Numbered from the stretch's first letter, positions 1 to 10,223 are shown. The stretch: 64,000 bases of DNA from Prorocentrum cordatum (GCA_963575745.1 CAUYUJ010007491.1:90102-154101); one strand, 5' to 3'. Translations and numbers: made by a program. The notes: generated by a model from the sequence alone, not told the origin.

Positions 1-57
1 TGGTGGCGGTGCTCGCGATCGGCCAGACACAGGAAGCCCTGCAGGCGGTGGTGGATC

Positions 58-3000
58 GTGTCCTGGAGCCAGAGGCGCAGCAGTGGACTCTTTGACACTA
101 TATCGCGTGCATGGGGAGGTGACGGAAATGGTGTGCACCTGGGGACCTGGAACTGTCGGGCGCTAAAGCAGTCTGGGAAGAATGCCACCATGAAGAAGAA
201 GCTTGCATATATTCAGCGACATTGGAAGGGGCCAATGTTATTGGCGCTGCAGGAGACGCATGCTTCCGTACATAGCATGCAGGTACTCTTGGAGCGACTG
301 GGGAGACCGTTCTGCTGCTTTGCCTCGTGCATGACAGGAGGTCGAGAAGATGCAGGAGGTGTGGCCACGGTGGTGCCAGCAACTGCTGATGGCTACGCCT
401 GCGATTTTGTTCCTGAGGAAGTGGTCCCTGGCCGCATTCTCAGGCTCTGTGGTGAAGTTCGCCCCTCGGCTATGGGGAGTCAGCCGTGCAGCTTCATCCA
501 CTGGAACATCCACAACCACGATATTTCACCTGAACAACGGCGACGCGTCGCCCAACGCCTTCGACAGGATCTGGCTTGGGCTCACCAGTGCCCTGCCACC
601 CGCTCCACCTTCATCGTGGGTGACTTCAACTTCGGCGACTATGACGAGACAGACAACTTCCTGGGTGACGACCAGCCCCAGCAGGCGCAAGTCGCGCAGC
701 CCAGCAGTGGCGGTGGCGACCGCGCACATGCGGCTCCCGCCTCTGGCCAGACCGCACGCCTGGCCCGCCACCCTGGCCAGCGGCAGTGGCTGGAAGCGCT
801 GCGGGAGGCCACGGAGTTGATGCCAGGCAAGCCCGCGCACTGGAACGCCAGCACGCGCACCAGCTCCTCCATCGACCGCGTGTTCGCGGGGGTCCCGAGG
901 TGGCAGCTATGCCAAGGCTGGCAGACATGTCAAGTCCGAGGCGAAGCGCGCGAGATGCACATCAGAGGGATTAGCGATCACTCCTTGGTCGCAGCATCGC
1001 TGATGCGGAGGACGCCTGGGCACCGACACCCTGACACGCCAGCGGCCATCCCCCTTGCCGTGATCCAGCGACCGCGCTTCAAGGAGATCGTTGACGGGTA
1101 CCTGGCGATGGTCCCTCTGCAGAGCCAAGAACCACCCGACGAGTACAAGTGCTTCACGCGGATCCTGCAGGCAGCGGCCAAGGACGTCCAGAATGAGATC
1201 CTCGTGGCCGAAGGCTGGACCAAGGGGGCCTCAGCCATCATCTGGCGCCAACTGGCCAGGGCGTTCTGGCGCCAAGACTGGAAGCTGGCGCAGCTGGTGG
1301 TGGCGCAGAACGCCTGGGCTCGTGAGCTGGTCAAAGCCTCGGCGCAGTCTCGTTCGGTTGAGATCCTCGACTATGCGGAGTTCCAGAGGAGATACAACAT
1401 CGCCCAGAGGAAGGATGCTGCGAGCAGGCGCCGCGCCTTTGAAGAGGCAGCCCAGCAGGAGACCGCTGAATGCCGACGGCGCCAACTCGTGGCTCAGCAG
1501 CGGGCTCTGAGGCGACGGGCGCGACTATGGGCCTCCTTCGACGCTCGGCGATACCTCGCGTGCCTGGAGACGGAAGGCGCCGAGCTGACCGATGCCGCCG
1601 ACATCAGCGCGGCGCTGGGCCAGCACTGGGGCAAGGTACTCTGCCCGCCAACGCCACCCGCAATCTCCAAGCAGAGGGCCCGAGAGCAGCCGGCCTACCT
1701 GAAGCGCTTCGGGGCCCCCGCGGTCGACTGGGGCGCCTTCTGCCCGCCCGCAGTGGCGACAGTGCGGGAGGCCCTCCGCCGTGCGCGCCCTGCGGCCCCT
1801 GGCCCTGACGGCCTCCCAGCCGCGGCTTGGGCTGTGGCCGATGGCGGCGCGGAGGCTCTCCACCGCGCCTTGGTGTGGACGCTGGATGGTCTGCCCATGC
1901 GCTCGGACTACAACCGCGCGATCAGCATCTCCCTCCCGAAGGGCTCGCTGGCGGCCGACATGGTGAGCGTCTCGCGTGCCCCTGGATGCACGCGCCCGCT
2001 GTCGCTGCGCAATACGGGGGCCAAGGCGATCAGCGCCGCCCTGAACCACCCTCTGAAGAGAGCGGTGAAAGCGGCAGTGGCGCCCAGCCAGCGCGGATTC
2101 ATTTGTGAGCGTCACTTTCTCGAAAATTTAATTGAGCTCGACAGTCACGCGAGAATCGCAAGCATGCGTGCTCTTAATCACCCACCACCTGAATTTGCCT
2201 CGCCTCTGCTTCTTGCCTTTGACTATGCCCATGCTTTCCCCTCGGTGGCCCACTCGTGGCTCTGGGAGGTCCTGTCCCAATGGGGCGCCCCTGAGGCCCT
2301 GGTGAATGCGATCCGCGCCAACTACCTTATGGCTGCCGCCGTTAGCTCCGACTGCTCCCGTGGCCTCCTCTTCCTCATCCTTGCTGGGGTCCTCCAGGGC
2401 GATCCTCTCTCCGGCAGCCTGTTCGTCCTAGCGGCTCATCCGTTTTGCGCGGATATGGAGCGCACCCTCGAGGCCGCTGGCAAGGGAATCGGGAGGTGGT
2501 GTGCGGACGACGTGGGGGCGGTGGTGTGGGGAGAGGCTGGCCTCAGGGAGCTCGCTAGGATTTTCAAGAACTCGGACAGATTGGCAGGGCTCGCTTTAAA
2601 GCCCTCGAAATGCTGTGCCACCCCTCTTTGGGCACCGTGGTCGGACGATCTCAGTGCTCCGACGTCCGAGATGCTAGCCTCCGTGTGTGCACCCTGGGCC
2701 GAATTCAAGGTTGGCCCTACGCTTGAGTACCTCGGCTGCACGGTAGGCCCTGCTGCAGAGAATGAAGAGCAGTGGGCAGCACCAGCAGCAAAGCTGGAGC
2801 ACCGCGTTGCCGCCCTGGCACGGTCCCACGCCGACACTGAGGCCAATATCTCGCTCTACCACGAACGAGCGCTCAGTGTGCTCTCTTACAAGTCGCAACT
2901 ATATGAGATCCCTCGGTCCCTCCAGCGGCGAGAGAAAGATCTGCTGACTCGTGTGTTTCGGGCTCCTGGATCCTGGCTCTCTGCCTCCTGCTTCCTCGAC

Positions 3001-3084
3001 CTCGACTCCCTCGGTGGTCCGCTGGTCCAGGGTGTCCGAAGCAACGCTCTCGCCGCTAGGATGAGGACTGCCCTGTCTTTTTAA
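58..3084 (+). CDS. LINE ORF2: AP-like endonuclease and reverse transcriptase
   Basis: The protein would nick target DNA and copy element RNA at the nick. The N-terminal third (about residues 28-315) is an endonuclease/exonuclease/phosphatase domain: TWNCR, LQETH, VGDFNFG near 186, SSIDRVF near 270 and ISDHSLV near 304 supply the metal-binding and catalytic Asn, Glu, Asp and His. A basic linker follows. Reverse transcriptase starts near 620 (SLPKG) and shows motif A FDYAHAFPSV (Asp about 721), motif B LQGDPLSGSLF (about 780), and motif C CADD at 815-818 in place of the usual YADD, then LEYLGC. The listed start is a GTG in a frame that stays open upstream, so the true start is unknown. The frame ends at a TAA that is probably premature, because homologous-looking sequence continues in another frame. 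All key catalytic residues are present. Confidence 0.85.
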   Translation: MSWSQRRSSGLFDTISRAWGGDGNGVHLGTWNCRALKQSGKNATMKKKLAYIQRHWKGPMLLALQETHASVHSMQVLLERLGRPFCCFASCMTGGREDAGGVATVVPATADGYACDFVPEEVVPGRILRLCGEVRPSAMGSQPCSFIHWNIHNHDISPEQRRRVAQRLRQDLAWAHQCPATRSTFIVGDFNFGDYDETDNFLGDDQPQQAQVAQPSSGGGDRAHAAPASGQTARLARHPGQRQWLEALREATELMPGKPAHWNASTRTSSSIDRVFAGVPRWQLCQGWQTCQVRGEAREMHIRGISDHSLVAASLMRRTPGHRHPDTPAAIPLAVIQRPRFKEIVDGYLAMVPLQSQEPPDEYKCFTRILQAAAKDVQNEILVAEGWTKGASAIIWRQLARAFWRQDWKLAQLVVAQNAWARELVKASAQSRSVEILDYAEFQRRYNIAQRKDAASRRRAFEEAAQQETAECRRRQLVAQQRALRRRARLWASFDARRYLACLETEGAELTDAADISAALGQHWGKVLCPPTPPAISKQRAREQPAYLKRFGAPAVDWGAFCPPAVATVREALRRARPAAPGPDGLPAAAWAVADGGAEALHRALVWTLDGLPMRSDYNRAISISLPKGSLAADMVSVSRAPGCTRPLSLRNTGAKAISAALNHPLKRAVKAAVAPSQRGFICERHFLENLIELDSHARIASMRALNHPPPEFASPLLLAFDYAHAFPSVAHSWLWEVLSQWGAPEALVNAIRANYLMAAAVSSDCSRGLLFLILAGVLQGDPLSGSLFVLAAHPFCADMERTLEAAGKGIGRWCADDVGAVVWGEAGLRELARIFKNSDRLAGLALKPSKCCATPLWAPWSDDLSAPTSEMLASVCAPWAEFKVGPTLEYLGCTVGPAAENEEQWAAPAAKLEHRVAALARSHADTEANISLYHERALSVLSYKSQLYEIPRSLQRREKDLLTRVFRAPGSWLSASCFLDLDSLGGPLVQGVRSNALAARMRTALSF

Positions 3085-4005
3085 AAAGTGCTGGTCCAGG
3101 ATGTGCGGCCTCCTTGAAGCCGCTGCGTGGGAGCATGCCCAAGTTGGCCAGCTGCACTGGCGCGGCCCTATCGGAGCCCAGGAGCTCTGCCACTGGCCCT
3201 CCTTCTGGCGGGAGCCGGCGGTGGCGTGGTCTCTGCGGGGGGCGGCGGAAGCTCGGTCGTCGCTGGGGCGGGACCGTAGGGCGGCCCTCGAAGGGCTGGC
3301 GGCCCGCGCGGCCGAGCGGCGTGCTGCGCGAGAACGATCTACGCCGCAGAGGGTAGAACGATCTGGCGCTGCTGGCAGGGTTGGCCCCAGACTCAAAATG
3401 CAGCGAGCTCTCTTGAGAGGTATCCGTCCTGCTATTTATCTGTCCCCCCCTCGTGCCCCTTCCTCCCCTCCTCGTTCTCTTATCGCTTGCCTGCGTCTCC
3501 GTCTCGTCAAATGGTTCTCGATCTCTCTCGAGGCCTCAGCGTCATTCGACTGGGATGTCATTAATTCAATGCTTGCCAAGGCCCCCCCCCCTCTTGGCGG
3601 ATGGCCGCCATCCGCACGTGGACGGGGGGGTGGGTCACTGATACAAGACTAAGGAATGTCGACCAGGGCTGCCTGCTCGGGTGCGAATGCGCCCGAGATA
3701 GCCTATCTCACTATATTGAATGCCGTCGTTTTCTCTGGAATGTTGCGATGGTCTCCCGTCTCTCCCTCCCTGCTTCCCTCTCAGACCGTCTTGCTCTGTC
3801 GGAGTGCTCTCTGGTGCGCCTGCGTCAGATTGTCATTCTGTATCATTTCCACCGCTTGCTGCACGCGAAGCGACGGGCCCCAGGCTCGGCTGCGCCCGAC
3901 CCGCCTTCCTCTCTCCTCATCGCCCGTGCTGCTCGCCTCGCCACCGACCTGCCGATGGGCGAATGGCGGCGCTTGAGCGAGCGGCATGAGAGGGGCCAAG
4001 GGTAG
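3085..4005 (+). pseudogene. Frameshifted C-terminus of the LINE ORF2
   Basis: After the stop at 3084 the protein appears to continue in frame 2 (3101 to about 3580), rich in Arg and Ala, and then in frame 1 from about 3601. The second switch lies at a C homopolymer (about 3582-3590). The last segment contains CLLGC..., a spaced His and a Cys (around 3669-3720) followed by FLW, a CX3C...HX3C-like motif of the kind found at the C-terminus of many LINE ORF2 proteins. Two frame changes in 0.5 kb mean either decay or sequencing errors; the homopolymer makes an error plausible for the second. Confidence 0.6.
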
Positions 4006-4029
4006 ATTGACCAAGGGACCTTTCTGGAC

Positions 4030-4163
4030 GCTCCGCCTCCTCCTCCTCCAACCTCCTCCTACTCCTCCTCTTCCTCCTCCTCCTCCTCCAACCTCCTCCT
4101 CCTCCTCCTCCTCCTCCTTCCCCTCCTCCTCCTCCTCCTCCTCCTCTTCCTCCTCCTCCTGCA
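4030..4163 (+). repeat. (TCC)n microsatellite with interruptions
   Basis: CTCCTC units interrupted by AAC, TTC and CTT triplets. It begins about 40 bp after the LINE stop and may be the LINE tail. The long open frames across it are repeat artefacts. Confidence 0.9.
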
Positions 4164-4319
4164 GGGCGGCCCCCGCGTGCGGACGAGAGACGTGGTCTGC
4201 TTGGCGGCCAGAGCTGCGACCCGAGCGAGCTCTCGCCGGAAGCTCCCGGCGAGTCCGAGGCAAACGCTGCGCCTCCGCCCGGCCACGCGCACCCTCGGCC
4301 AGGACCCCCTGGTGGCCTC
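4164..4319. other. GC-rich island between two simple repeats
   Basis: About 155 bp of complex sequence between the TCC and GA tracts. Several frames are open on both strands. It could be a short exon, but no family is recognised. Confidence 0.3.
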
Positions 4320-4372
4320 AGAGAGAGAAAACGAAAGAGAGAGAGAGAGAGAGAGAGAGAAAAAAAAAAAAC
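4320..4372 (+). repeat. (GA)n tract followed by an A run
   Basis: About 20 GA units and then roughly eleven A residues. The next 230 bases (to 4599) hold nothing recognised. Confidence 0.9.
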
Positions 4373-4599
4373 AAATAAGAAGAACATATTTGGTACAAAA
4401 TGAACAAAAGGGAAACGCACAGTAACGAAAGAAGAAGAAACGCAACGGAGGGATGAAGGAGGCGAGGCCCGCTGGAGAAGCACCAGTGCCGGGCCACCCG
4501 GCCTCATCGGGGTGCTGCCGGAGGTGGCCTCGGTATAGCCACTTGATCCAGCTCCCGTCCGGGGAGGGTGGATCCGGGGTTGGCGCCCATCGGGTATAG

Positions 4600-4850
4600 C
4601 CAGGACTGTTAAGGCCCAGTGAAGCGACCACCCCCCCCCCTTTAAGTTTCGTTCAGTGCGTCGCCCGAGCGTCGCCTGTGCGCCGGCCCTGGTTTGCGTC
4701 TCTGTCCCGAATCCCGGCCTCCCAGAGCGCGCGGGCCTTTTCGGCGGCCGACGCACGGGCGGCGCACGGGCGACGAATGCGCGACGCACCTCCTGTCGCG
4801 AAGGGGGGGGGTCAGCACGCCGGTCGCTTTACTGGGCCTTAACAGCCAGG
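4600..4850. repeat. Inverted repeat with 24-bp near-perfect inner arms
   Basis: CTGTTAAGGCCCAGT followed by RAAGCGACC at 4606-4629 recurs in reverse complement at 4822-4845 with one mismatch. The arms enclose about 190 bp. This could be a foldback or MITE-like element. No clear target duplication is seen. Confidence 0.55.
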
Positions 4851-4874
4851 ACCCCAGGAAAGGGGCCCCTTCTG

Positions 4875-5708
4875 GAATCGAATAACTTGTCGAGGTGGAT
4901 GATAGCGTGATCCTGTCCAGGAGTTCCATATCCATGAGATAGCCACTTCGTGAATCGGGACAGCCCTGATGCCTCGCTGGGGTTCCTGTCACTGGGTCTG
5001 CAGGCACTGCCGTCAAAGCAGAAGCATTCCCTCCCGTGTATGAGTATCCATTCCTTTGATCTATAAACCTTAAGGCTTGTTTTCTCACTTCATTATTAAG
5101 TCTGTTAAGAACCAATCGAGCTGAAATGGGTTCGTCTGGTTCACTTTGCGTGTTCCACTAAAGGCTGAGTTTTGGCAAGTACTTCCTTTCTGGAAATTTG
5201 CTGATGCCTGTCTTCCAGTCGGGAGGCGTGTTGCGTATTGACTCTTGCAAAACATGAGAACCATAAGCATTTGCCATGATACCCAGATTATCGCGATAAT
5301 CGGATGTCCGTGAACTCAACCGGGTTTCGTCTTGATATCTCCCATCGGGTATCCGTCTGCACGTGTGGGAATGAAGATCACTTTCAGGATATGGTCGACA
5401 AGTGGTGGTATAAAGGTTAAGTCGGGACAACCCTCTCGAGGGTGCCGGATGAAAATTTTGAGTGCCCAGTACTCGTCGTCCAGGCGGTCGCAGGTGTCCA
5501 GCGCGGTCGTGGAGTAGCCCACGATGGCCTGGAAGGTTTCCAGGTGCGTGCCAGTGCTCAGAACGTCGCCCGCGAGGATCCGCCTCGCCAAGTCAACAGC
5601 GCCGGCGATGGTTCGCATGGCGGCGCCGCGCGCGCGGAGGGTTCTGCTCCGCTGCCCGAGCAGAGATTTAGACTTGAGCCCGTGCGTTGCGGTTACGCTG
5701 CAGTCCAA
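4875..5708 (-). pseudogene. Coding-like minus-strand segment, unknown family
   Basis: Reading the minus strand, an open segment from 5708 to 5316 (130 codons, non-repetitive, containing FQAIVGYSTTALDTC and FIPPLVDHILKVIF) is followed in other frames by plausible peptide at about 5340-5158, 5160-5085 and 5115-4875. The amino-acid mix is ordinary, unlike the repeat-derived frames nearby. It may be exons with very short introns or a decayed gene with frameshifts. No domain is recognised. Confidence 0.25.
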
Positions 5709-5814
5709 ATAGAGTTATGTAAGGCTGCCCGAGACTCTGAACGTTCACCAGGAGCGTACACAAATCTCCTCCAGAAAAGATACTGCACTACCTGAGCTAC
5801 CCCTATATCTTCGC

Positions 5815-6085
5815 TCCCTGCTCCCCCTTGCCCCCCCTTCCTGGCAGAGGAGGTGGTGGAGGGGCTGGAGGAGGAGAAAAAGAAGGATAAAGAGAAGGAG
5901 GAGGAAGAAGAGGAGCAGGAGGATCTCCCAGAATCCTTCAGACCCTCACGAAGAATCTTGAATACTCATCATCTTTCATTCTGCCACTCCTCTTTCCTGC
6001 TCTGTCCCTCCTCGCCCCCTCCCTCACTGCCCCCCTCTCTTCATCCCTCCCCCTCCTCCCTCCTTCCCTCCCCCATCCCTTCTGC
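5815..6085. repeat. Purine-rich then pyrimidine-rich low-complexity stretch
   Basis: GGA/GAAG-rich sequence at 5850-5925 changes to CCT/CCC-rich sequence at 5990-6085. It ends in a polypyrimidine run that could serve the possible splice acceptor at 6105. Confidence 0.6.
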
Positions 6086-6102
6086 TGCCGATCTCGCATC
6101 AC

Positions 6103-6172
6103 CAGCCGCTGCTCCTCTTCTTCAGCGCCTTCCTCATCTACGCGTCCTACACCGGCCGCGGCCTCGGCAGCG
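6103..6172 (+). CDS. Possible short exon encoding a membrane segment
   Basis: The frame reads QPLLLFFSAFLIYASYTGRG, a hydrophobic helix followed by a polar turn. It is reminiscent of TerC-type membrane proteins, but that comparison is from memory and weak. The segment follows a long polypyrimidine stretch ending in CACCAG at 6105, a good acceptor context. The frame stays open to about 6213. No partner exon was found. Confidence 0.2.
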
Positions 6173-6533
6173 GAGGGAGTCCAGAGAGGGTGGCGAAGGC
6201 AGGGGAAGAAGAATGATGAAGGGATGGGCAGGGGGGGTAGGGTCGGGGGCGTGGGATGGATATCTTGTCTGGGGCCATGCAATCTCCCTGGATTTCATGT
6301 ACCCCTCTTCTGCTTTCGATGCGTTCCCTGGCCCCCCCCCTCGTCCGCGCACATGCCTCGCGCCGTGATCTGCGACCCCCTCTCTTGGACGCCCCCCCTC
6401 CTCTCGGACGCCTCCGAGGGGGAATGGGGGAGGCGGAAGAGACAGAGTGTCATGAGGATGAGGCGGGGGAGGATCAGAATGGAGCCGGGATGCGCCAACG
6501 ATGCTGCAGTGCACCCTCCGGCCCCCAGTCTTC

Positions 6534-6716
6534 TGTCGGGCGTGTCCCCCTACAGAGGGATTTTCGACGAAAAATAAAAAATATTTCTAAAATGCCCGAA
6601 GAAGGTCCAAACATGCTCCAAAAATGATCCCCAGACAATTTGTTTTTGCTTATTTTGGGGGGCATTTGTTCTTTGTCGTCGAAAATCCCCCTGCAGGGGG
6701 ACAGGCCCGACTTAAC
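6534..6716. mobile_element. TIR element, family 1, copy A
   Basis: The left end has TGTCGGGCGTGTCCCCCTAC and then GATTTTCGACGA. The right end has TCGTCGAAAATCCCCCTGCA and then GGGGGACAGGCCCGACTTAA, its inverted counterpart. The interior is AT-rich. The same ends recur at 11865-12024 and 54127-54288. Confidence 0.65.
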
Positions 6717-6761
6717 CCTAGCCCCATCATCACAGGTCCCAGTGGCTATCTTTGTTTTTTT

Positions 6762-6862
6762 TTGGGGGGGGGGGGCATTTTTTATTTTTCGTCGAAAATC
6801 CCCCTGTAGGGGGACGGGCCCGACTCAACCCCAGCCCCATCATCACAGGTCCCAGACGCTAT
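6762..6862. repeat. Second copy of the family-1 right end plus flank
   Basis: This roughly 100-bp unit (G run, TTTATTTTTCGTCGAAAATC, palindromic CCCCCTGTAGGGGG, CCCCATCATCACAGGTCCCA) duplicates 6653-6760. It lies immediately beside it in the same orientation. Confidence 0.7.
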
Positions 6863-7415
6863 ATATATGTATATGTATATATATAATATAATATACTATA
6901 ATATATTATATTATATATAATTATAATATAATATAATATAATATAGTAATATAATATAATATAAATATAATATAATATAATATATATATATATAAGATAT
7001 AATATAACATATATGATAATATAATATAATATATATATATATATTAATAACATTATAATTAATATAATATATATAATATAATATAATACATTATAATATA
7101 ATATGCTATAATATATTATAACATAATATAATATAGTGTATTATAATATAATTTAGTATAATATAATATAATACAGTATACTATCGTATATCATAATTTC
7201 ATATAATATAATTAGTATAGAGTATAGTATAGTACAATCCAATATAATATAATATAATATAATATATATATATATAATGTATTATAATAAAACATAATAT
7301 ACTACTATATGATATAATATATATATAGTATTATATTATATGATATATTATAGTATATTATATATATCACATTATATATATATTTATATATATATATATT
7401 ATATATATATATATT
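6862..7415. repeat. 550-bp AT island of TA/TAATA units
   Basis: Nearly pure A and T with TATAATA-type repeats inside GC-rich sequence. It separates two copies of the family-1 right-end unit and probably expanded within a tandem duplication. No coding potential. Confidence 0.9.
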
Positions 7416-7510
7416 GGGGGGGTATTTGTTATTTGTCGTCGAAAATCCCCCTGCAGGGGGACAGGCCCGACTTAACCCCAGCCCCATCATCACAGGTCCC
7501 AGTGGCTGTC
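7416..7510. repeat. Third copy of the family-1 right end plus flank
   Basis: Same unit as 6653-6760 and 6762-6862. It resumes directly after the AT island and ends in the shared CAGGTCCCAGTGGCT. Confidence 0.7.
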
Positions 7511-7520
7511 TCTTCTTTTG

Positions 7521-7652
7521 CCTGGCGCCGCCCGGACGTGTGCATTTCTCCTCGGCGAGGGCCATCGGGGAGCAGCCTTGATCATCCGGCGAAAGCGCCA
7601 CGCACGAAACCGACAAAAAACACAGGGAATGGACGTCCGAGCAATGGCCAGG
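7521..7652. mobile_element. 132-bp TIR element, family 2, diverged copy
   Basis: Its ends (CCTGGC...CGGACG and CGTCCGAGC...CCAGG) and its interior (GCATTTCTCCTCGGC, TGATCATCCGGCGAAA, CACGCACGAAACCGA) match the better-preserved copy at 23120-23251. No target duplication remains. Confidence 0.65.
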
Positions 7653-7671
7653 GCTATGTATTCTCTGCAGA

Positions 7672-7890
7672 GGAGGCAGAGGAGGAGGAGGAGGAGGAGG
7701 AGGAGGAGGAGGAGGAGGAGGAGGAGGAGGAGGAGGAGGAGGAGGAGACGAGGAGGACGGAGGAGGAGGAGGAGGAGGGGAAGAGGAGGACGAGGAGGAC
7801 GAGGAGGAGGAGGAGGAGGAGGGGAAGAGGGGAAGGAGGAGGAGGAGGAGGAGGAGGAGGAGGAGGAGGAGGAGGAGGAGGAGGAGGGAG
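7672..7890 (+). repeat. (GGA)n tract
   Basis: About 220 bp of GAG/GGA triplets with ACG and GGG interruptions. The long open frames in all registers are artefacts. Confidence 0.95.
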
Positions 7891-7968
7891 AGGCGCCCAT
7901 CCGCGCCCTCCTCCGTGGGATGGCAGAGTTCGAGGAAGCGACCAGCGATGCCACGTCTTGGAGAGGAT
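7890..7968 (+). CDS. Coding-like island after a GGA tract
   Basis: The frame reads APIRALLRGMAEFEEATSDA then TSW. It is balanced in composition and unlike the Glu-rich repeat that precedes it. It may be an exon of a gene whose introns carry GGA tracts. No family is recognised and no partner exon identified. Confidence 0.2.
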
Positions 7969-8109
7969 CTGCCCTCCATCCGCTGCAGCGCTGCACAGCG
8001 TCCCTCCGCTGTCTCTTAACTGTTGGGAGCTCTGGAACGAACGTGCGCGGCACTGTGGCGGGAGCCGCATGTTGGAAACCACCGGCCTTCCATCCTCGTA
8101 GCGGACGGA

Positions 8110-8230
8110 GTTGTTTTAGCTTCAAGGTAATGAAGGTACTGGAACGTCTTAAGCGAAACGCCCAGCCCAGCCTACGAACACGTCTGATGGTGCGTCAGTG
8201 GGGAGTACATATTAAGGAAATAGCATGGAG
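8110..8230 (+). mobile_element. 3' fragment of the composite GGA-tailed element
   Basis: GCGAAACGCCCAGCCCAGCC, ACACGTCTGATGGTGCGTCA and TTAAGGAAATAGCATGGAG match the 3' ends of the elements at 41270-42205, 42225-43185 and 47490-48280. As in those, GGA-rich sequence follows directly. Confidence 0.5.
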
Positions 8231-8490
8231 AGGGAAGGGGAGGATGGGAGGAGGGACGAGGTGATGAGAACGAGGATGAGGAGGAGGAGGAGAAGGAAGA
8301 GGATGAGGAGGAGGAGGAGGAGGAGGAAGAGGGTAGGGAAGGGGAAGAGGGATGGGAAGAGAGGGAGGGGGGAAGGGAAGAAGGAGGAGAGGGAAAGGAG
8401 GGCGAGTGGAGGAAGAGTAGGAGGAAGGAAGGAAGCAGGGAGCCAAAATGAGACGAACGGAGAAGGAGGAGGAGGAGGAGGAGGAGGACG
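8231..8490 (+). repeat. Purine-rich GGA/GAGGAA tract
   Basis: Irregular GGA, GAA and GGGA units on the + strand, directly downstream of the element fragment ending at 8230. Confidence 0.85.
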
Positions 8491-8682
8491 CGATGGCGAT
8501 GGCACTGCAAAAGCCTCACCCATTGAGAAGGGACGATCAGGGTTCAAGCGAACCACACCAAAGCTGTACACAGTCGTGAGCTCGGTGTTTGTACCCATTT
8601 GGGATCATGCCGTTTGGGTTCAAAGCGATCATGGATCGCGGCGCTCGGCTTGAACACATCACACTCGACACCCTTCACATCT

Positions 8683-8830
8683 TATCGAAGACGCCTACGG
8701 CGAATCACCGCCGGCCCCTGCCTTTTTGGAAACGCCTATGTGGCCGACAGTTTGGCTAGAGCTTGCCCAAGTTATCGGACCATGAGTTCCCCGAGTCGGT
8801 TTGGGCAGCATTCGGGGCACACGTGGGGGA
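8683..8830 (+). repeat. Dispersed 145-bp repeat, copy 1
   Basis: Contains ACGCCTACGGCGAATCACCG, CCTATGTGGCCGA, TATCGGACCATG and CGGTTTGG...ACACGTGGG. It recurs at 10224-10362 in the same orientation. Both copies lie immediately 5' of CCRTCTTGG minisatellite blocks. Confidence 0.7.
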
Positions 8831-10104
8831 GGAGGATGAGGAGGAGGGGGAGGAACAAGGAGAGGGAGGAGGAGGCCTCTTGAGAGCTCTTGAGACATCC
8901 TTGAGCTCTATTGGGCCATCTTGGCGGTCTTCGAGGCCATCTTGGCCATCTTGGAGGCATCTTGGAGGCCATCTCGGCCGTCTTGAAGGCCATCTTGGGC
9001 GTCTTGGGGGCCACTTGGGCTGCCTTGGGGCCCTCTTGGGGGCCTCTTGGGTTGTATTGGGGCCATCTTGGAGGCCTCTTGGGCGCTCTTGGGGCGATGT
9101 TGGGGGCCTCTTGGGCCGTCTTGGGCCGTCGGAGAGCTGAAACGAAGAAAATGCTAAAATCCCTCCAAAGCCTGCGGGCAATCAATGATTTTGGCCATTT
9201 CGGGCCTTCCTGGACGACGTTTTGGAAAGCTCGGGCCGTCCTCGAGGCCTCTTGCGGGCCTATTGGGCAGTCTAAGGCCATCTTAAAACCATCTCAAACC
9301 ATCTTGGTTGCATCTTGGGGCCATCTTCGCCGTCTTGGAGGCCTTCTTGGCCGTTTTGGAGGTGGTATCTTGGAGGCAATCTTGGCCGCCTTGGAGGCCA
9401 TCTTGGGCGTCTTGGGGGCCTCTTGGGCCGTCTTGGGGCCTTCTTGGGGCCCTCTTGGGGGTCTCTTGGGCTGTATTGGGGCCATCTTGGAGGCCTCTTG
9501 GGGGCCTTTTTGGGGGCGGCCGTTGTGCAATGTTCCTTCGTCTTGGGCGCTCCTGACTCGTCTGACGCCGTCAGAAGCCGTCTTGGGGGCCTCCCTAGGC
9601 CGACGTGGGGCCTTCTTAGCGTGCTTCAGGGCCGTCTTGGAGACCATCTTGAGCGCCTTGGAGGTCTCCTGGGCCGTCTTGGGGCCCTCTTGGGGCCGTA
9701 TTGGGGACCTCTTGGGCCGTGAGGGAGTCATCTTGGAGGCCTTTTGGACGCTCTTGGGGACATCTTGGGAGCCTCTTCGGCTGTCTTGGGCCGTCGGAAA
9801 GCCGAAAATGAGCAAACGCCACAATCCTTCAAACACCCATTGAAAATCCATGATTATTACCTATTCGGGACTTCCTGGAGGTCCCTCTTGGAGGTCTCTT
9901 CGGCCGCCTTGGGGGCCTCTTGGGCCGTATTGGGCCATCTTGAGGCTATCTTTGGTAATGTTGGGGGCATCTTGCTCCGTCTTGGAAACATCTTGGGGTC
10001 ATATTGGGCTATCTTGGGGCCATCTTCTCCGTCTTGGGCGAACTTGGAGGCCATCTTGGGTCATCTTGGCCGTCTTGGAGGCGGCGTTGTGCAGATTTCC
10101 AGTC

Positions 10105-10222
10105 GTCTTGGACCCGAAGGCGGGACGCGCCGAAGCCCCAGGGGGAGTTCTTTTTGAAAAAGAACCAAAACCGAAAGGGCTCAGCACGCCGGGCACCCCT
10201 GTGATGAATCAACACGGGGCGG
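10105..10222 (+). repeat. Dispersed 118-bp module, copy 1
   Basis: GGACCCGAAGGCGGGACGCG, the near-palindrome GTTCTTTTTGAAAAAGAAC, and CACGCCGGGCACCCCTGTGA. It recurs at 11336-11455. Confidence 0.7.
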
Positions 10223-10223
10223 C

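Larger units (their letters stand above)
1..4165 (+). mobile_element. LINE-type non-LTR retrotransposon, 5' end cut by the window
   Basis: The segment carries one ORF2-like polyprotein (endonuclease then reverse transcriptase), a C-terminal Cys/His motif in a shifted frame, about 40 bp of 3' sequence, and then a TCC microsatellite. The frame is open back to base 1, so the element begins outside the window. No terminal repeats are seen, as expected for a LINE. The TCC tract directly after the coding region may be the element's tail. Breaks near the C-terminus suggest a dead copy, unless they are assembly errors in homopolymers. Confidence 0.85.

Noticed and set aside
8911-9843. 310-codon Gly/Leu/Trp frame and similar frames to 11150
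   Set aside because: Unit lengths of 9 and 12 bp keep frames open on both strands; sense and antisense peptides are equally long and no domain is present.
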